A DNA stretch of 64,000 nucleotides from Phoebastria nigripes. Taxonomy: Eukaryota; Chordata; Aves; Procellariiformes; Diomedeidae. The notes below the pieces were generated by a model that did no database searches, was not told where the DNA came from, and saw only the letters and a list, made by a program, of their open reading frames with translations. Where the stretch lies: the NCBI GenBank assembly GCA_035582835.1, contig JAYKAV010002952.1:145230-209229 (forward strand), read 5' to 3'. Position numbers and translations under genes: made by a program. This document shows positions 9,701-20,213 of this stretch, piece after piece (within the stretch, counting starts at the first letter, position 1; each line of letters opens with the position of its first letter).

Positions 9701-12387
9701 ACCCTGAAAAAAGTAATTAAGTCTGTAGGCACATGATGGTTGTGTTTCTAGTTCAGCAAGGAACTTAAGGGAGAACTCAGTATTAGGTGGGATTTCCTTT
9801 AAGGATGACAATTCTGTAGTTATTACAGAAAACTGTACTCATATAAAGGACACATAAAGGTCATTTAAAATAAGAAGAAAGGCGGAAATGCTTTATACTG
9901 GCTTCAAATGTAAACGAACAGTGAGAAATCTATTAAGAGGTGTTGCTTACATCAAAAGCACAGGCCAAATGAAATAGATGATTCTGTATTGCTGGCATAG
10001 AATACTTAGACTCCCAGACTGAGGCGTTTAAGACAATCTGGAAAAGAGGACTTTGTTCTTCATTTTTATTTTTACTCCATCTGAGAGTACCTTCTGGAAG
10101 ATCTTCTAGCTTGCTGGGTGATTGTTATTGGCTATGTTTTGCTAGCTATGATATGCTCAATAGAATAATTAACATGTAAAATGGAACTTGGTTTAGTCAG
10201 GATGACTTTAAATAGTTCCCAGGGAAATAGAAGTTTCTACACATAATCCTCTTTCCCAATCCAACACTTCAGTCAAAAATAAAGTACTACAGGTAAAGGG
10301 CACAGAAGTATATTCTGTGAAAATGCAGAATGATTCTGATTAAGTCTAGTTATTATTTGTGAACATTTTGTTCAGTAGAAAAAATGAACAAAAAAGGTCT
10401 GCAAAGGAATTTTTGTGTAGCAAAAAACTAATGCCAGACACTGGAGACCTGCAAAACCATTGAAGAGGCAGATAAGACAAAATAATAACAAAATAATAGG
10501 GATCTGGTGGTCATGGACACTTCCAAGGAAAAAGGTGTATATCGATGATGAAAAAAATGATATATATGCATCTGCTTGTTACAGGAAGTAGTCTTATAGT
10601 TATTTGAGGTCATTTGCCACAGAAAATAGCAGAATACTAGAAAATAGGAAATCAACTGTAACTGATTCTGTTATTTTTCTTCAGTCAGGCATAACAAAAC
10701 AACAGCACTATAACTTGTGGTATAATCAGAGAAAGTGGAATCATTTTCACACAACAGTAATAAAGGCAATGCTTTAGCAGAGCCTCAAAAGTATTCAAAC
10801 AATGGTGTGGGGAAATTTAAATTGTGAAGTCACACACAGAGATTGTAGTTATACATTGCTTCTAAGTATTTGGAATTTCACTTTATATGTGTAGTTTGGA
10901 AGAGTACAAAGTGATGTAAACATCTTAATATAAAAGTACTAATGGTGGACCTGCTGAGGTGATTGGACAGTAGCAAATCCATATGGTTATCTCCTTGTAA
11001 AGATTTCTTCTTCCCAGATGTTTTTGCTTGCTTTTACTTTAGTGGGATCCAGGTCTATTTGATTCATACTAAAAACTGGTAGCAAAAATACCTCCTCACC
11101 TCCACCTCAGGAGTAAAATATGCTGAGCAAATTAATGACTCATTTTGGGACCCTGAATATCTAAGCAATAAATTCTGGTTACTTCATAAAGACAATGTGT
11201 TTTGAATAAAAAAATAAAAAGACTTGTATAACGCAAACCTAATAGTTGACACTTATTTCTTCATATTGCTTTAATAATAAAGCTTTAAAAGGTGCATAGT
11301 AAAATGTAAATGAGAAGGTAAATCTAAATTTTCCTACTTCATTTTCATCATCTGTTAAAGGAAAATTTACCGTCCCTATAGAACAATTAGAGATGATTTT
11401 TTTCCCACATACTTTTATTTCCTTTCACTATGTAGGTTAACACTTATCAGCTCCACTAATTGGAGAAAATGGATTCAGTCTCAGAGGAAACTTCACATTG
11501 CATTTCAGTAGCAATGAGCTGTTTTCCAAGGTAGAGACTTATCTTAACAAAATAGTTTTAGACACCTGGGGAAGGTGGAGGAAGAGGTGCAAAAAAACCT
11601 CCAGAGACTGACAACGCAATATTGCAATACCAATTTCTTCATTTTTCTTCATACCATTATTGTTGGTAATGCAACAGCGATCCCCTCCAGCAATAGGGGA
11701 GCCAGCTGCAATGTCATTGTTCTCTGCAACGCTTCAATAACAGAAATGTATTAAAATTGTAATGAAGAGAGAGTGAGAAAGAGATCTAGGTTAATGTAAA
11801 GTTAAGGTTCAATAAAGAGTGAGTGAAATTTCAGACTATCGTTATAATTCTTCAGTCAGATGCATATATGTAGGTATCATTTCAATATCAGGAAACTAAG
11901 GTGTCAATCAAGGGACAAGTTATGTATGTAGACAGGATAAATAGTAAGTGGGATTATTCAGTTTGTAAATTGAAGCATAGATATATGACCTTTCTGGGTC
12001 GAAGCCTAAGATGTTTTGTTATTCGTATGTCCCTAGCTTAGTTTCTTTCTCTTCCCTCACTCATATACACACACAGATGCAAACCTTGGAAAAAGGATGA
12101 GCTGCTTCATTCTCTGTTGGAACATAGATGTTTGAATGTTCTTACAAAAGATGATACACATGCTGAATTTAAGTCCTAATAACTACACCAAAGGGGTAGA
12201 GTTTTCACATCATAGATACAGTCAGTAGCAAAGACTTTTAAAACTATTTTCATTGCTTCTGTATATTGAGTATGATACTTAAGTTGAAGTTGTAGTAGAA
12301 GAACTGTTACTAGAAGAATCAGGAAATTATATAGAAAAGATTGAATGGACCTTAATTATTTCTCAATCTTTTTTAAGAGCAACATGG
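6786..12387. other. Long AT-rich stretch without recognisable gene
   Basis: About 5.6 kb with no identified gene or well-supported repeat. It has simple AT-rich tracts, including (AAT)n-like sequence near 8640-8665 and TACATA repeats near 8938-8956, and single N bases at 7660 and 7867. A faint resemblance to an old CR1 3' end occurs near 6992 but is too short to call. All open frames are short and unremarkable. Confidence 0.5.
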
Positions 12388-12515
12388 CTGAAACAGGCAG
12401 TCATACCTTATATGTGATGAATTCTGCAACACATGGTTTTAGGAAAAATAAAGGCAGTGGGGAAAATTGACAAATTTAAAGCTAGAACGAAACTAATGAA
12501 ATAGTGAAAGAAAAA
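12388..12515 (+). repeat. Unidentified dispersed repeat, copy A
   Basis: This 128-bp segment aligns in the same orientation with 13290-13420 at roughly 80% identity by eye, with two single-base gaps. It begins CTGAAACAGGCAGTCATACC and includes the block GGCAGTGGGGA. Most differences are transitions, as expected of an old duplicated or transposed sequence. I do not recognise the family. Relative to copy B it carries stops and small shifts. Confidence 0.75.
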
Positions 12516-13289
12516 TATTGTGTTCTGTGCAATACCAGGGTATAACAATTACTAAACTCCCGTTAATAAAACTGGGGTACTATGTATACAAAGTTGTAGT
12601 GCAATTAAGGCCCAGTGTGTGATCACTATATACACACTTAGCAAGATGAAGGACTTAACCTTCTGCAGAGAGTAAAAGGCCAAACAGCAACCATGAGCAA
12701 ATATATAGGTTGCCTAAGTCTCCCGCTCTACAGTCCTGTCATTGGACATACACTGCCTTTCATGATAATTGGTTTAGACTAAGATGATAATCACATTTTT
12801 GGTCTTTGTATGTACATGTGTGACAGGATACCAACCACAGAAAATCCTAATGAGTCTTGACATATACAATGCCAAAGGTCTACCTATATTTCTACACAAG
12901 ATGATCAATAACACAGTCTCAGAGGCCTTTCTGAAAGTTTCCTCTTAAATTATTTTATACTGACAAGATATAGCCAGTTTGATTTAATAGCAAGCACAAA
13001 GCTTGCAGCAGTTTAGCTAAATCCTTTTAAAATTGATTGTTGAAAAAAAAATTGAAGTTTTGTCAGTTTTTGTACTGCATACTTTGTTTATTGTTTTCTT
13101 TCTTTGCTAAACTTGAGCCATAAGTAACCTTTTTCCTTTGAAGCAGATTCAATGCATGAAGACCTTCATAATTTATTAGTTAACCACTGCTTAGTAGGTT
13201 TCACTGCAACGTAGAATGCAGTCACATAGGAGGAGTATTCCTGAATAACGTATTTACATCAGTAACAGCAGGAAAGTGAAATGTTGCCA
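12516..13289. other. AT-rich spacer between the two repeat copies
   Basis: No gene or repeat was recognised between copies A and B. Confidence 0.5.
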
Positions 13290-13424
13290 AACTGAAACAG
13301 GTAGCCATACCTTATAGGTGATGAAATTCTGGAACATAAGTTTTTAGAAAAAATGGGGGCAGTGGGGAGAACTGATGAATTTAAAGTTAGAATGATAACT
13401 AATGAAACGGTGAAAGAACAAAAG
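13290..13424 (+). repeat. Unidentified dispersed repeat, copy B, with short open frame
   Basis: This is the partner of 12388-12515, about 900 bp downstream in the same orientation. From about 13317 to a stop at 13438-13440 the plus strand is open for some 40 codons and gives a Glu/Lys-rich peptide (G-D-E-I-L-E-H-K-F-L-E-K-M-G...). Copy A does not keep this frame. It may be a fragment of an old transposon or a decayed retrocopy; no family was identified. Confidence 0.7.
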
Positions 13425-16400
13425 GAAAAAGCCCATTGAGTCATGTACTATTATTCAGCCAATAGAAGTTTTTAACACAGAAATGACCCTTTACCTAAGG
13501 AGCTGAAATTTTTAGTCCAGCAGCTTCCTCACTGCACTTCTTACAACCCAGCATGCCTGTTTCATGGTCACAGCTGGGGTCCCAAAGGGCTTTGCTGCCT
13601 GATAGTTGTGTTGCTCACAGCTCTCGGGGCATGTTGGCAGGCCAGCTCCTCCACCCACCAGATGGAGGACTTCCTCCCAGGGCCACACCACTTACTTCCA
13701 ATCTCTGGGACAAGGCTCACATATCAGAAACAAGGGTATGGGAGGGAGAGGGAACCATCTAAGGCTTCAGCTTGACATGGGGTCTGAATATGATTAGGAT
13801 GTGTATCCAGGTGATGCAAACCAGGAAGTGCTTAGAAATCCCAGAGTACAAGCATAACTAAGGGGTTTTTTCGGGGTACTACTGTAACCCCCAAAGAGCA
13901 GATTTTGTAGTGAATAGCTCTCTTTGTATAGACTACATAATTTTTTCGTATGAGTGCTACACATTTCTCATGGGTCAGACCAGCTCACTTTACCCAACAG
14001 AAGCTGCTTAACTTTCAAGAGCAGCTGGAATGTTGCTTTCCAACAGAAAGGGAGATTTAGTGTGAGGACTTCCTGTCAAGCTGCTGGAAAATATAACTGA
14101 TTTAGATTGCCTGCAGCTGAATAGTCTGCAGGTATCTTTAAGGGAGACTTCATGATCTAGATCTTTTTCTGCTCTTTCAGACTGATGCTCAATGCAGCTT
14201 AGCTCTGACCACAATTTTCCTGTGTTTCCTACAGGAGTTTCTTAATGTTCATCAAGCCACTTAAGATTGTCATCTAAAGTGATTCTCAAGCTGCATTTGG
14301 TATGAGCATTTTATGTACATAATGGTGCTGAATTTGTAGAGCACAAAGAATTGCATTCCAAGTGAAAAAGAGGGGAAAAATTAAAAGCAACCCCTAAATT
14401 TCCCTCTTCAATATTGAAAGGTTGTATCATTTCTGTAGGCATGCTACAATTTGAGTAGGTCTGTAACTGAACATAGATCACAGCTAGGGAAAATATTTCT
14501 CTGTAGTTTTATTATAATAGCTTCATAAGAGCTAAACACCAGTTGTAAACATAGTGCTTACTTATTTAAATCTCCATTAAGCAGCAGTAATGTTTCTCCG
14601 CTGCCACACCTAGAGGATGATTAAAAAAAAAATGTTCTCTTTAGGTAATTGTGACCATATTGCAGCACTCTCTATATCAGGTGAAATATGGAGATTGGTA
14701 AATTAATGACTTGGTTTGTATAACACAGAAATGGATGCTCTTACAGCCTCATTCAGACATACATTTGTGCTGTAAAAATTTTGCTGTCCCACCTTAAACA
14801 GACAAAAAGCATTGTCTTTGCTGACAAGGAATTGAACTAAACTTGCTAGTTCTTTCACTTGTGACAATATATTGTTGGTTTGAGCAATAATCTACTGACC
14901 ACAATAATTACATGCCCGAGAGATGACCTTCTCATACTGCCATGTCTACAGCTATAAGATGGCTAGAAATCTTAGAAGTAGATCACTTAACACATATTCA
15001 TCAGATCATACATGTTTCAGCACACATCCTATGTCTTTTATTAACAGATAGAACCTTTAAAGTAGATAATAACATGGCACCTAATGTGCTCTTGGTTTGA
15101 GGGTCAGGGAGCCAGTTTTAACAGGCAGCAATTTATTGGACTTATTCTTCTTCAGTGTATTCCATTTTGTTGTTCTTTAAAAATGTCACTTTCCGTCATT
15201 ACCTCCTTTTTTTTTTTCAGTTTCTGTTAACCTCTTCCTAAGCCATTCTCCCCTCTCAATTAAGAGTCAAATCTGTATTCTATTTAAACCATAATAGGTT
15301 AGGAATTCAGCAAGATTAATTATTAACAAGACTTGGGCATAACAAATGAATTTGTTGGTTTTATTTGTCATTTGCACAGATTCTTCTTTCTCCTCTGTTA
15401 GCTGTGTGACAGAAGGGACACTAATAATACACATGTTCTATAAACGACTCTTAAAACACAAGGTATTCTTGTTTAAAAAAATCAGACATTTAAGATATGA
15501 ACATAATATGAAACAGAACTATTGCAAACTTCAATGTAGCAGATCATTTCCTAGCAGAGAATGTATGAGAGCAGCTTACCCATAGCTCCATCCTTTTCAA
15601 ACTTTTTTTTTAACAGTTCAGCTCAGCAAGGCAATGCTTAAAAAATAAAAACAAACCAAACAAAATGAAATAAGTAACATAACATAACGTAACCACCAGC
15701 ACAAACACACATTTAAAGGAGGAAATTATTTTAGAACTTATCAAGAAAAACTTATGCAAAATGCCAGTGTGAATTCAGGGAAAAAAGATCTCCATGGACT
15801 TCCACAAAACAGTAAAAAGGCAGCAGTTATGCAGCTCTTCCAATTCTATCTTTCCAACATGAACTGCAACCTACCTTATGGACATCATTCATAAGAAAGC
15901 AAAAAGATGTTTCTTATGACAGTTCAGCCACTGTCTTCTGTTCTTATAACAAATCTTGACCAAGTAGTAGGTTCAGAATTTCAGAAGAATTGCACAAGGT
16001 GGTAATACAAGGTTCTTATCAGAACATTATCAGAACATGTTAATCAGTGGTACATGACCAAGAAGTGAGAGCACTGAATATCTTTTATTCCCTATGCTGG
16101 AAAGTCTGACACAAGTCAGTAATTTGAAAATGAAAAAATCAAATAGTTATGGCTTGCAAATATTCTTATTATCAGGCAAAAATTAGACAAATAACTTTAG
16201 CCTAAACCAGGAATGTTTTGAAGAAAATGATGAATTTATTGTAAACCTGTTTTTTTAGGATAATTGTAAACCAGTCCAATACTGACATGTGTTACGATGC
16301 AAAATATGTATTAGTAATAAAACATCACATATTGCTGAATAAAATTAGCAGAATCCTGAGACAATGTGAGGCCATATCACATTCTAGTTCTCTTAAAATC

Positions 16401-17341
16401 CATTATGTCGAAGAGACCACTATACAATCTTAACAATTCCTGACTTAATAATAGTGTTTCTGATGGATCTATACCATACTATGTAATACAAAATTCTCTG
16501 TAACAAACCAGTCAGGAGACAAGGTGGTGTTGCAGCAGCCTGGCCACATGCAGTTACAGTTCAGAGGGAAGACAGGCAGCATCGTCAAGGTTCTGCGAAC
16601 ATTCTCGGAAGCTTCTTTTAGTATCAAAGTCTTAATAGAGCATGACCTTGAGTGGAGAGGCAGGCAATTTGTGAGACACTTTCGGTAGGAATGCTTGCTC
16701 AGCAGTACTTTGAAAAGATCCACCCGTGCAGGTCACAGTATGTTTGAAAGCTGCAGAGCAATAAGGTCCTTATATTCCAACCTGAATAATAGAAATACTG
16801 TATAGCATGCTGCTATTTTTACCATTTAGGATTTTCAGGTTACTCCTGACTATAATCTACAATTCATATAAATCCTGCAGTTTCACAAGGAAGCACTAAT
16901 TTTGTGCTCAGATTTTTATTGTTTTCTGTAATGGATAAACATTGATCTCCAACGGTATGCTTTTAGATTTGGGTTAGATTCCCAGGGCTACATTTACAAA
17001 AGCTGAAGGAAGAGTCAGCAATTTGCTATGTTAGATCTGTCTTTTTAAAATGCAGTGAGGCTTGATTAGCCATTGAGAAGAGAATTTAAACACTTGAGCA
17101 AGATCCTCCTTCATTGTCATAAATTTTTGGTTTTAGGTACTCTAAGCTGCAATTGGAGAAATTTATGAGCTTCTGAAATGAAACATTTACCAGGGTCTTC
17201 TTTCATAAAATTTCCTAAAAATCCTATAAAGCATATTTGCCACAAGCCACTGTACTCTTTCAAACCACATTCAAAGTATATACTTTATCAATTATTAGTC
17301 TGCTCTGAACTAGCCTTCAAAATTTTAAATAGCTGTCCTTT
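13425..17341. other. AT-rich stretch without recognisable gene
   Basis: No gene was recognised. A moderately GC-rich patch at about 13550-13790 is open in two overlapping plus frames (69 and 63 codons), neither resembling a known protein. An 11-bp unit TTATCAGAACA is tandemly duplicated at 16016-16037. Confidence 0.5.
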
Positions 17342-17346
17342 GCATG

Positions 17347-17921
17347 TGTCCTGGTTTCAGCTGGGACAGAGTTATTTTTCTTCCTAGTAGTTGGTATAGT
17401 GCTGTGTTTTGGATTTAGTATGAGAATGATGTTGATAACACACTGATGTTTTAGTTGTTGCTAAGCAGTGTTTACACTAGTCAAGGACTTTTCAGCTTCC
17501 CATGCTCTGCTGGGTGCACAGGAAGCCAGGAGGGAGCATAGCCAGGACAGCTGACCCAACTGGCCAATGGGGTATTCCATACCATATGACATCATGCTCA
17601 GTATATAAGCTGGAGGAAGAAGAAGGAAGGGGGGCATGTTTGAAGTGATGGTGTTTGTCTTCCCAAGTCACCATTACACGTGATGGAGCCCTGCTTTCCT
17701 GGCGATGGCTGAACACCTGCCTGCCGATGGGAAGTAGTGAATGAATTCCTCATTTTGCTTTGCTTGCATGCGCGGCTTTTGCTTTACCTATTAAACTGTC
17801 TTTATCTCAACCCATGAGTTTTGTCACTTTCACCCTTCCGATTCTCTCCCCCATCCCACCGGGGGGGAGTGAGTGAGCGACTGTGTGATGCTGAGTTGCT
17901 GGCTGGGGTTAAACCACGACA
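17347..17921 (+). mobile_element. Solo LTR of an avian endogenous retrovirus (LTR copy 2)
   Basis: The element starts TGTCCTGGTTTCAGCTGGGA and ends GGCTGGGGTTAAACCACGACA. The flanks GCATG (17342-17346) and GCATG (17922-17926) form a perfect 5-bp TSD. U3 carries CCAAT (17564-17568), TGACATCA (17587-17594) and TATATAAG (17602-17609). ATTAAA lies at 17790-17795. The first 260 bp and the last 130 bp resemble copy 1, but the segment between TATA and ATTAAA (about 17611-17785) is unrelated to the matching part of copy 1, so this is another subfamily. No retroviral genes adjoin it. The open frame on the minus strand at 17492-17716 is incidental. Confidence 0.93.
17587..17609 (+). promoter_or_regulatory. 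LTR copy 2 promoter core: CRE-like site and TATA box
   Basis: TGACATCA and TATATAAG stand at the same spacing as in LTR copy 1, so this promoter block is conserved between the subfamilies. The sequence is intact; activity is unknown. Confidence 0.6.
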
Positions 17922-17926
17922 GCATG

Positions 17927-19284
17927 CTGTGTATGTTCAGCTGGAGAACTGCTAAAGTTGTAAAAAAGATATTTAAGAATTCAAAGTAATACTAATAATT
18001 CACTATCTAACCCTTTTCTATATCCACTTCCTTAAACACGGTATAAGTCTGAATCCTCCATTTGCAAGTTCTACACACTGAAATTATTTTTGCTGAACAG
18101 TGGTCATACTCTTGTCACAAAAAGTATATATAGTTGACAAAACTAGATAGTGAGAAATATCATTGGTGGAATAAAGCTGAAGTGTTTTATGAAGTATGTT
18201 GAGCTTTACCAATATACTATACAAGAGGTAACTACTTCTATCCTGGTCATTTGTAATTTAAGGACATGGTCTACCATATTCTTGATGTGAACTACTGCTT
18301 AAGTTTAGCATTCATGGAAATCCATATCTCATATTCTGCTGTACCACCTAGTCCATGTCTATCCTATCCAAGTGCTTTCTATGACAGATTATTGTTGAAG
18401 CACAATTTTGAAAGGGAAATATCAAATCCCACTTATTTAGCAAAGNTGTTCTTCTAGAAACTGAAGGGAAGGTCTGCACAGCCCTCAGAGTAAGCTGCGA
18501 TAGATCCGTATATCTTCATATTGTGTTTGGCTACCAACAACTCCAGGCTGCCCTTGCCACCTGTAGAGCTGTAGTATGATGCTAGCATTAGGTTCTTCAC
18601 CATCCTGTGTAACACCATCTTGGTCACTCTATTCCGGGCTTTGAAAGGACTATTGCAAAACAACTGCAGGAGCAGAAACTATCTGGGTTCAAGATGCGGC
18701 CCTTTTTAGTACTATTTCCTATAAAATGACTGCGGTGAAACTACTTGACAGAATTCATGGCTTTTCTATGACACTGTTGAAAATAGTGTAAATATACTAA
18801 TAAATGACAAGGTATTCTCAGTATAGTTTCCATTTATGTAAGGAACACTTTTTCTAAACTGTCCTATTAGTTTGCCATGAAAGATCAATATTTTTAATAA
18901 TGACACAGCTTCATGTTTCTAAGGAATAAATCTTTTAACAGTTCATTCTTGCCTTGAGATGGTGTTACTGTTATTTTTGTTTTCCTTAAATTAAAGTTCC
19001 TGTATGTTCATTAATCCATAAACCCATTACACTGTTTTTATAGACACATCTGGAAGTGTTTATTCCATGCCCCCATACCTGTATAGTTTTCCAGTGACAA
19101 GTATTGTTTCTGTGTTGTATGACATCACTTTCACTTGAAGGTCAGAGAGCACATTTACACTATCCACATGAAGCTTCTGGGAACAGCAATGAACATTTTA
19201 CACATAGATAAAAGACCCATCAGGAAGATTTGAGATTAAGACAGGGTGTGATTTCGTTGCGCTATAAAAGCTTTGTGCACCCAT
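17927..19284. other. AT-rich sequence without recognisable gene
   Basis: No gene or repeat was recognised. One N is at 18446, at the end of a short open frame. Confidence 0.5.
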
Positions 19285-19850
19285 GTCCTGAGTTCTATGT
19301 GCAGTTCTGGTCCAAATGATAAGAAGGATGTAGCAGAAAGTTACAGAGGAAGGTCATGACGTTTATTAAGGGAGTGAAGAAGCTTTATTACATAGAGGTC
19401 CCCAAATTATTGGAATTAATATGATTGAGGCTTATAAAAATCAAGAAAATGGCGATTACGATGAAAACAGAAAAATTTTGTACCAAATTAGAGATAACAG
19501 ACACTCAATAAAACCTCTAAGAGTTATTATTAAAGCAGGTAAAAGGATTTCTTTACAGATCAGGTAGTGAACTGCTGGTACTTGCTGCTACAAGGCAATT
19601 GTGGAAGCAGACACAGTAGCAGCAGTTTGAAAAAGGCAAAATCATGGTCCACAGCTCCATAAGTAATAAAGAAAAAGAATAGGCTGGCATTTACCCTCTA
19701 ACATCTCTAATGCAATAACTGTGGAAGAGGCATGAACCAAAAAAAGCTGGCAAGACCTGAGTATTTTCCCTAACTAGCATGCCACTGTTGAGGAAGAACA
19801 TGAGGCTAAACAGATTGCTGGTCTCACCAGCAGCACATTTCTTATGTCCT
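19285..19850 (+). mobile_element. Ancient CR1/L3-type LINE 3' portion
   Basis: The segment opens with CCTGAGTTCTATGTGCAGTT, like the CR1 or L3 stretch encoding the E-Y-C-V-Q-F-W region. It passes through a diverged match to the typical 3' stretch GAACT-GCTGCCACA-GG-ATTGTGG (at about 19569-19607: GTGAACTGCTGG, then CAAGGCAATTGTGGAAGCAG) followed by TTTGAAAAAGG. It ends with GCTGGTCTCACCAGCAGCAC and TTCTTATGTCCT, close to the old CR1/L3 terminal pattern (GGTCTGACCCAGCAG...TTCTTATGTT). It is far more diverged than the other CR1 copies here and full of stops and gaps. The family is inferred from the order of these landmarks. Confidence 0.65.
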
Positions 19851-20029
19851 CATCATAGTTTTTCTTGTAATGTAAAAAGCTGAATTAGAATAGGCAATTT
19901 AGGGCTGTTGTAAATTGACCTAAAGCAGCCTAGATTACCTTCACCAACTGATAAAACTGTAAACAATTAATCATTTCAGCTAAGTCTGTTCCTTCTCTTG
20001 GGCTATTACAAAAGCTTTATAAACCTTGC
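19851..20029. other. Short AT-rich spacer
   Basis: No feature was recognised between the ancient LINE and the poly-T tract. Confidence 0.5.
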
Positions 20030-20050
20030 TTTTTTTTTTTTTTTTTTTTT
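20030..20050. repeat. Poly-T tract, 21 bases
   Basis: An uninterrupted T run followed by AAATAAAATC. A second T run of similar length starts 144 bases further on. Confidence 0.9.
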
Positions 20051-20193
20051 AAATAAAATCTTTATAAACACAGCTAAGAGAACAGAAACTAGATTTGTTA
20101 ATTTGAGAAAGATATCTGTTTTTCCAACAAAAATAACTTTTACAAGTTGTCTAGTTCATACAACTTAGATTTCAAGCTAGGGTTTTGTTGGTC

Positions 20194-20213
20194 TTTTTTT
20201 TTTTTTTTTTTTT
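20194..20213. repeat. Poly-T tract, 20 bases
   Basis: An uninterrupted T run, second of a pair with 20030-20050. No target-site duplication or retrocopy body was recognised beside either run. Confidence 0.9.
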
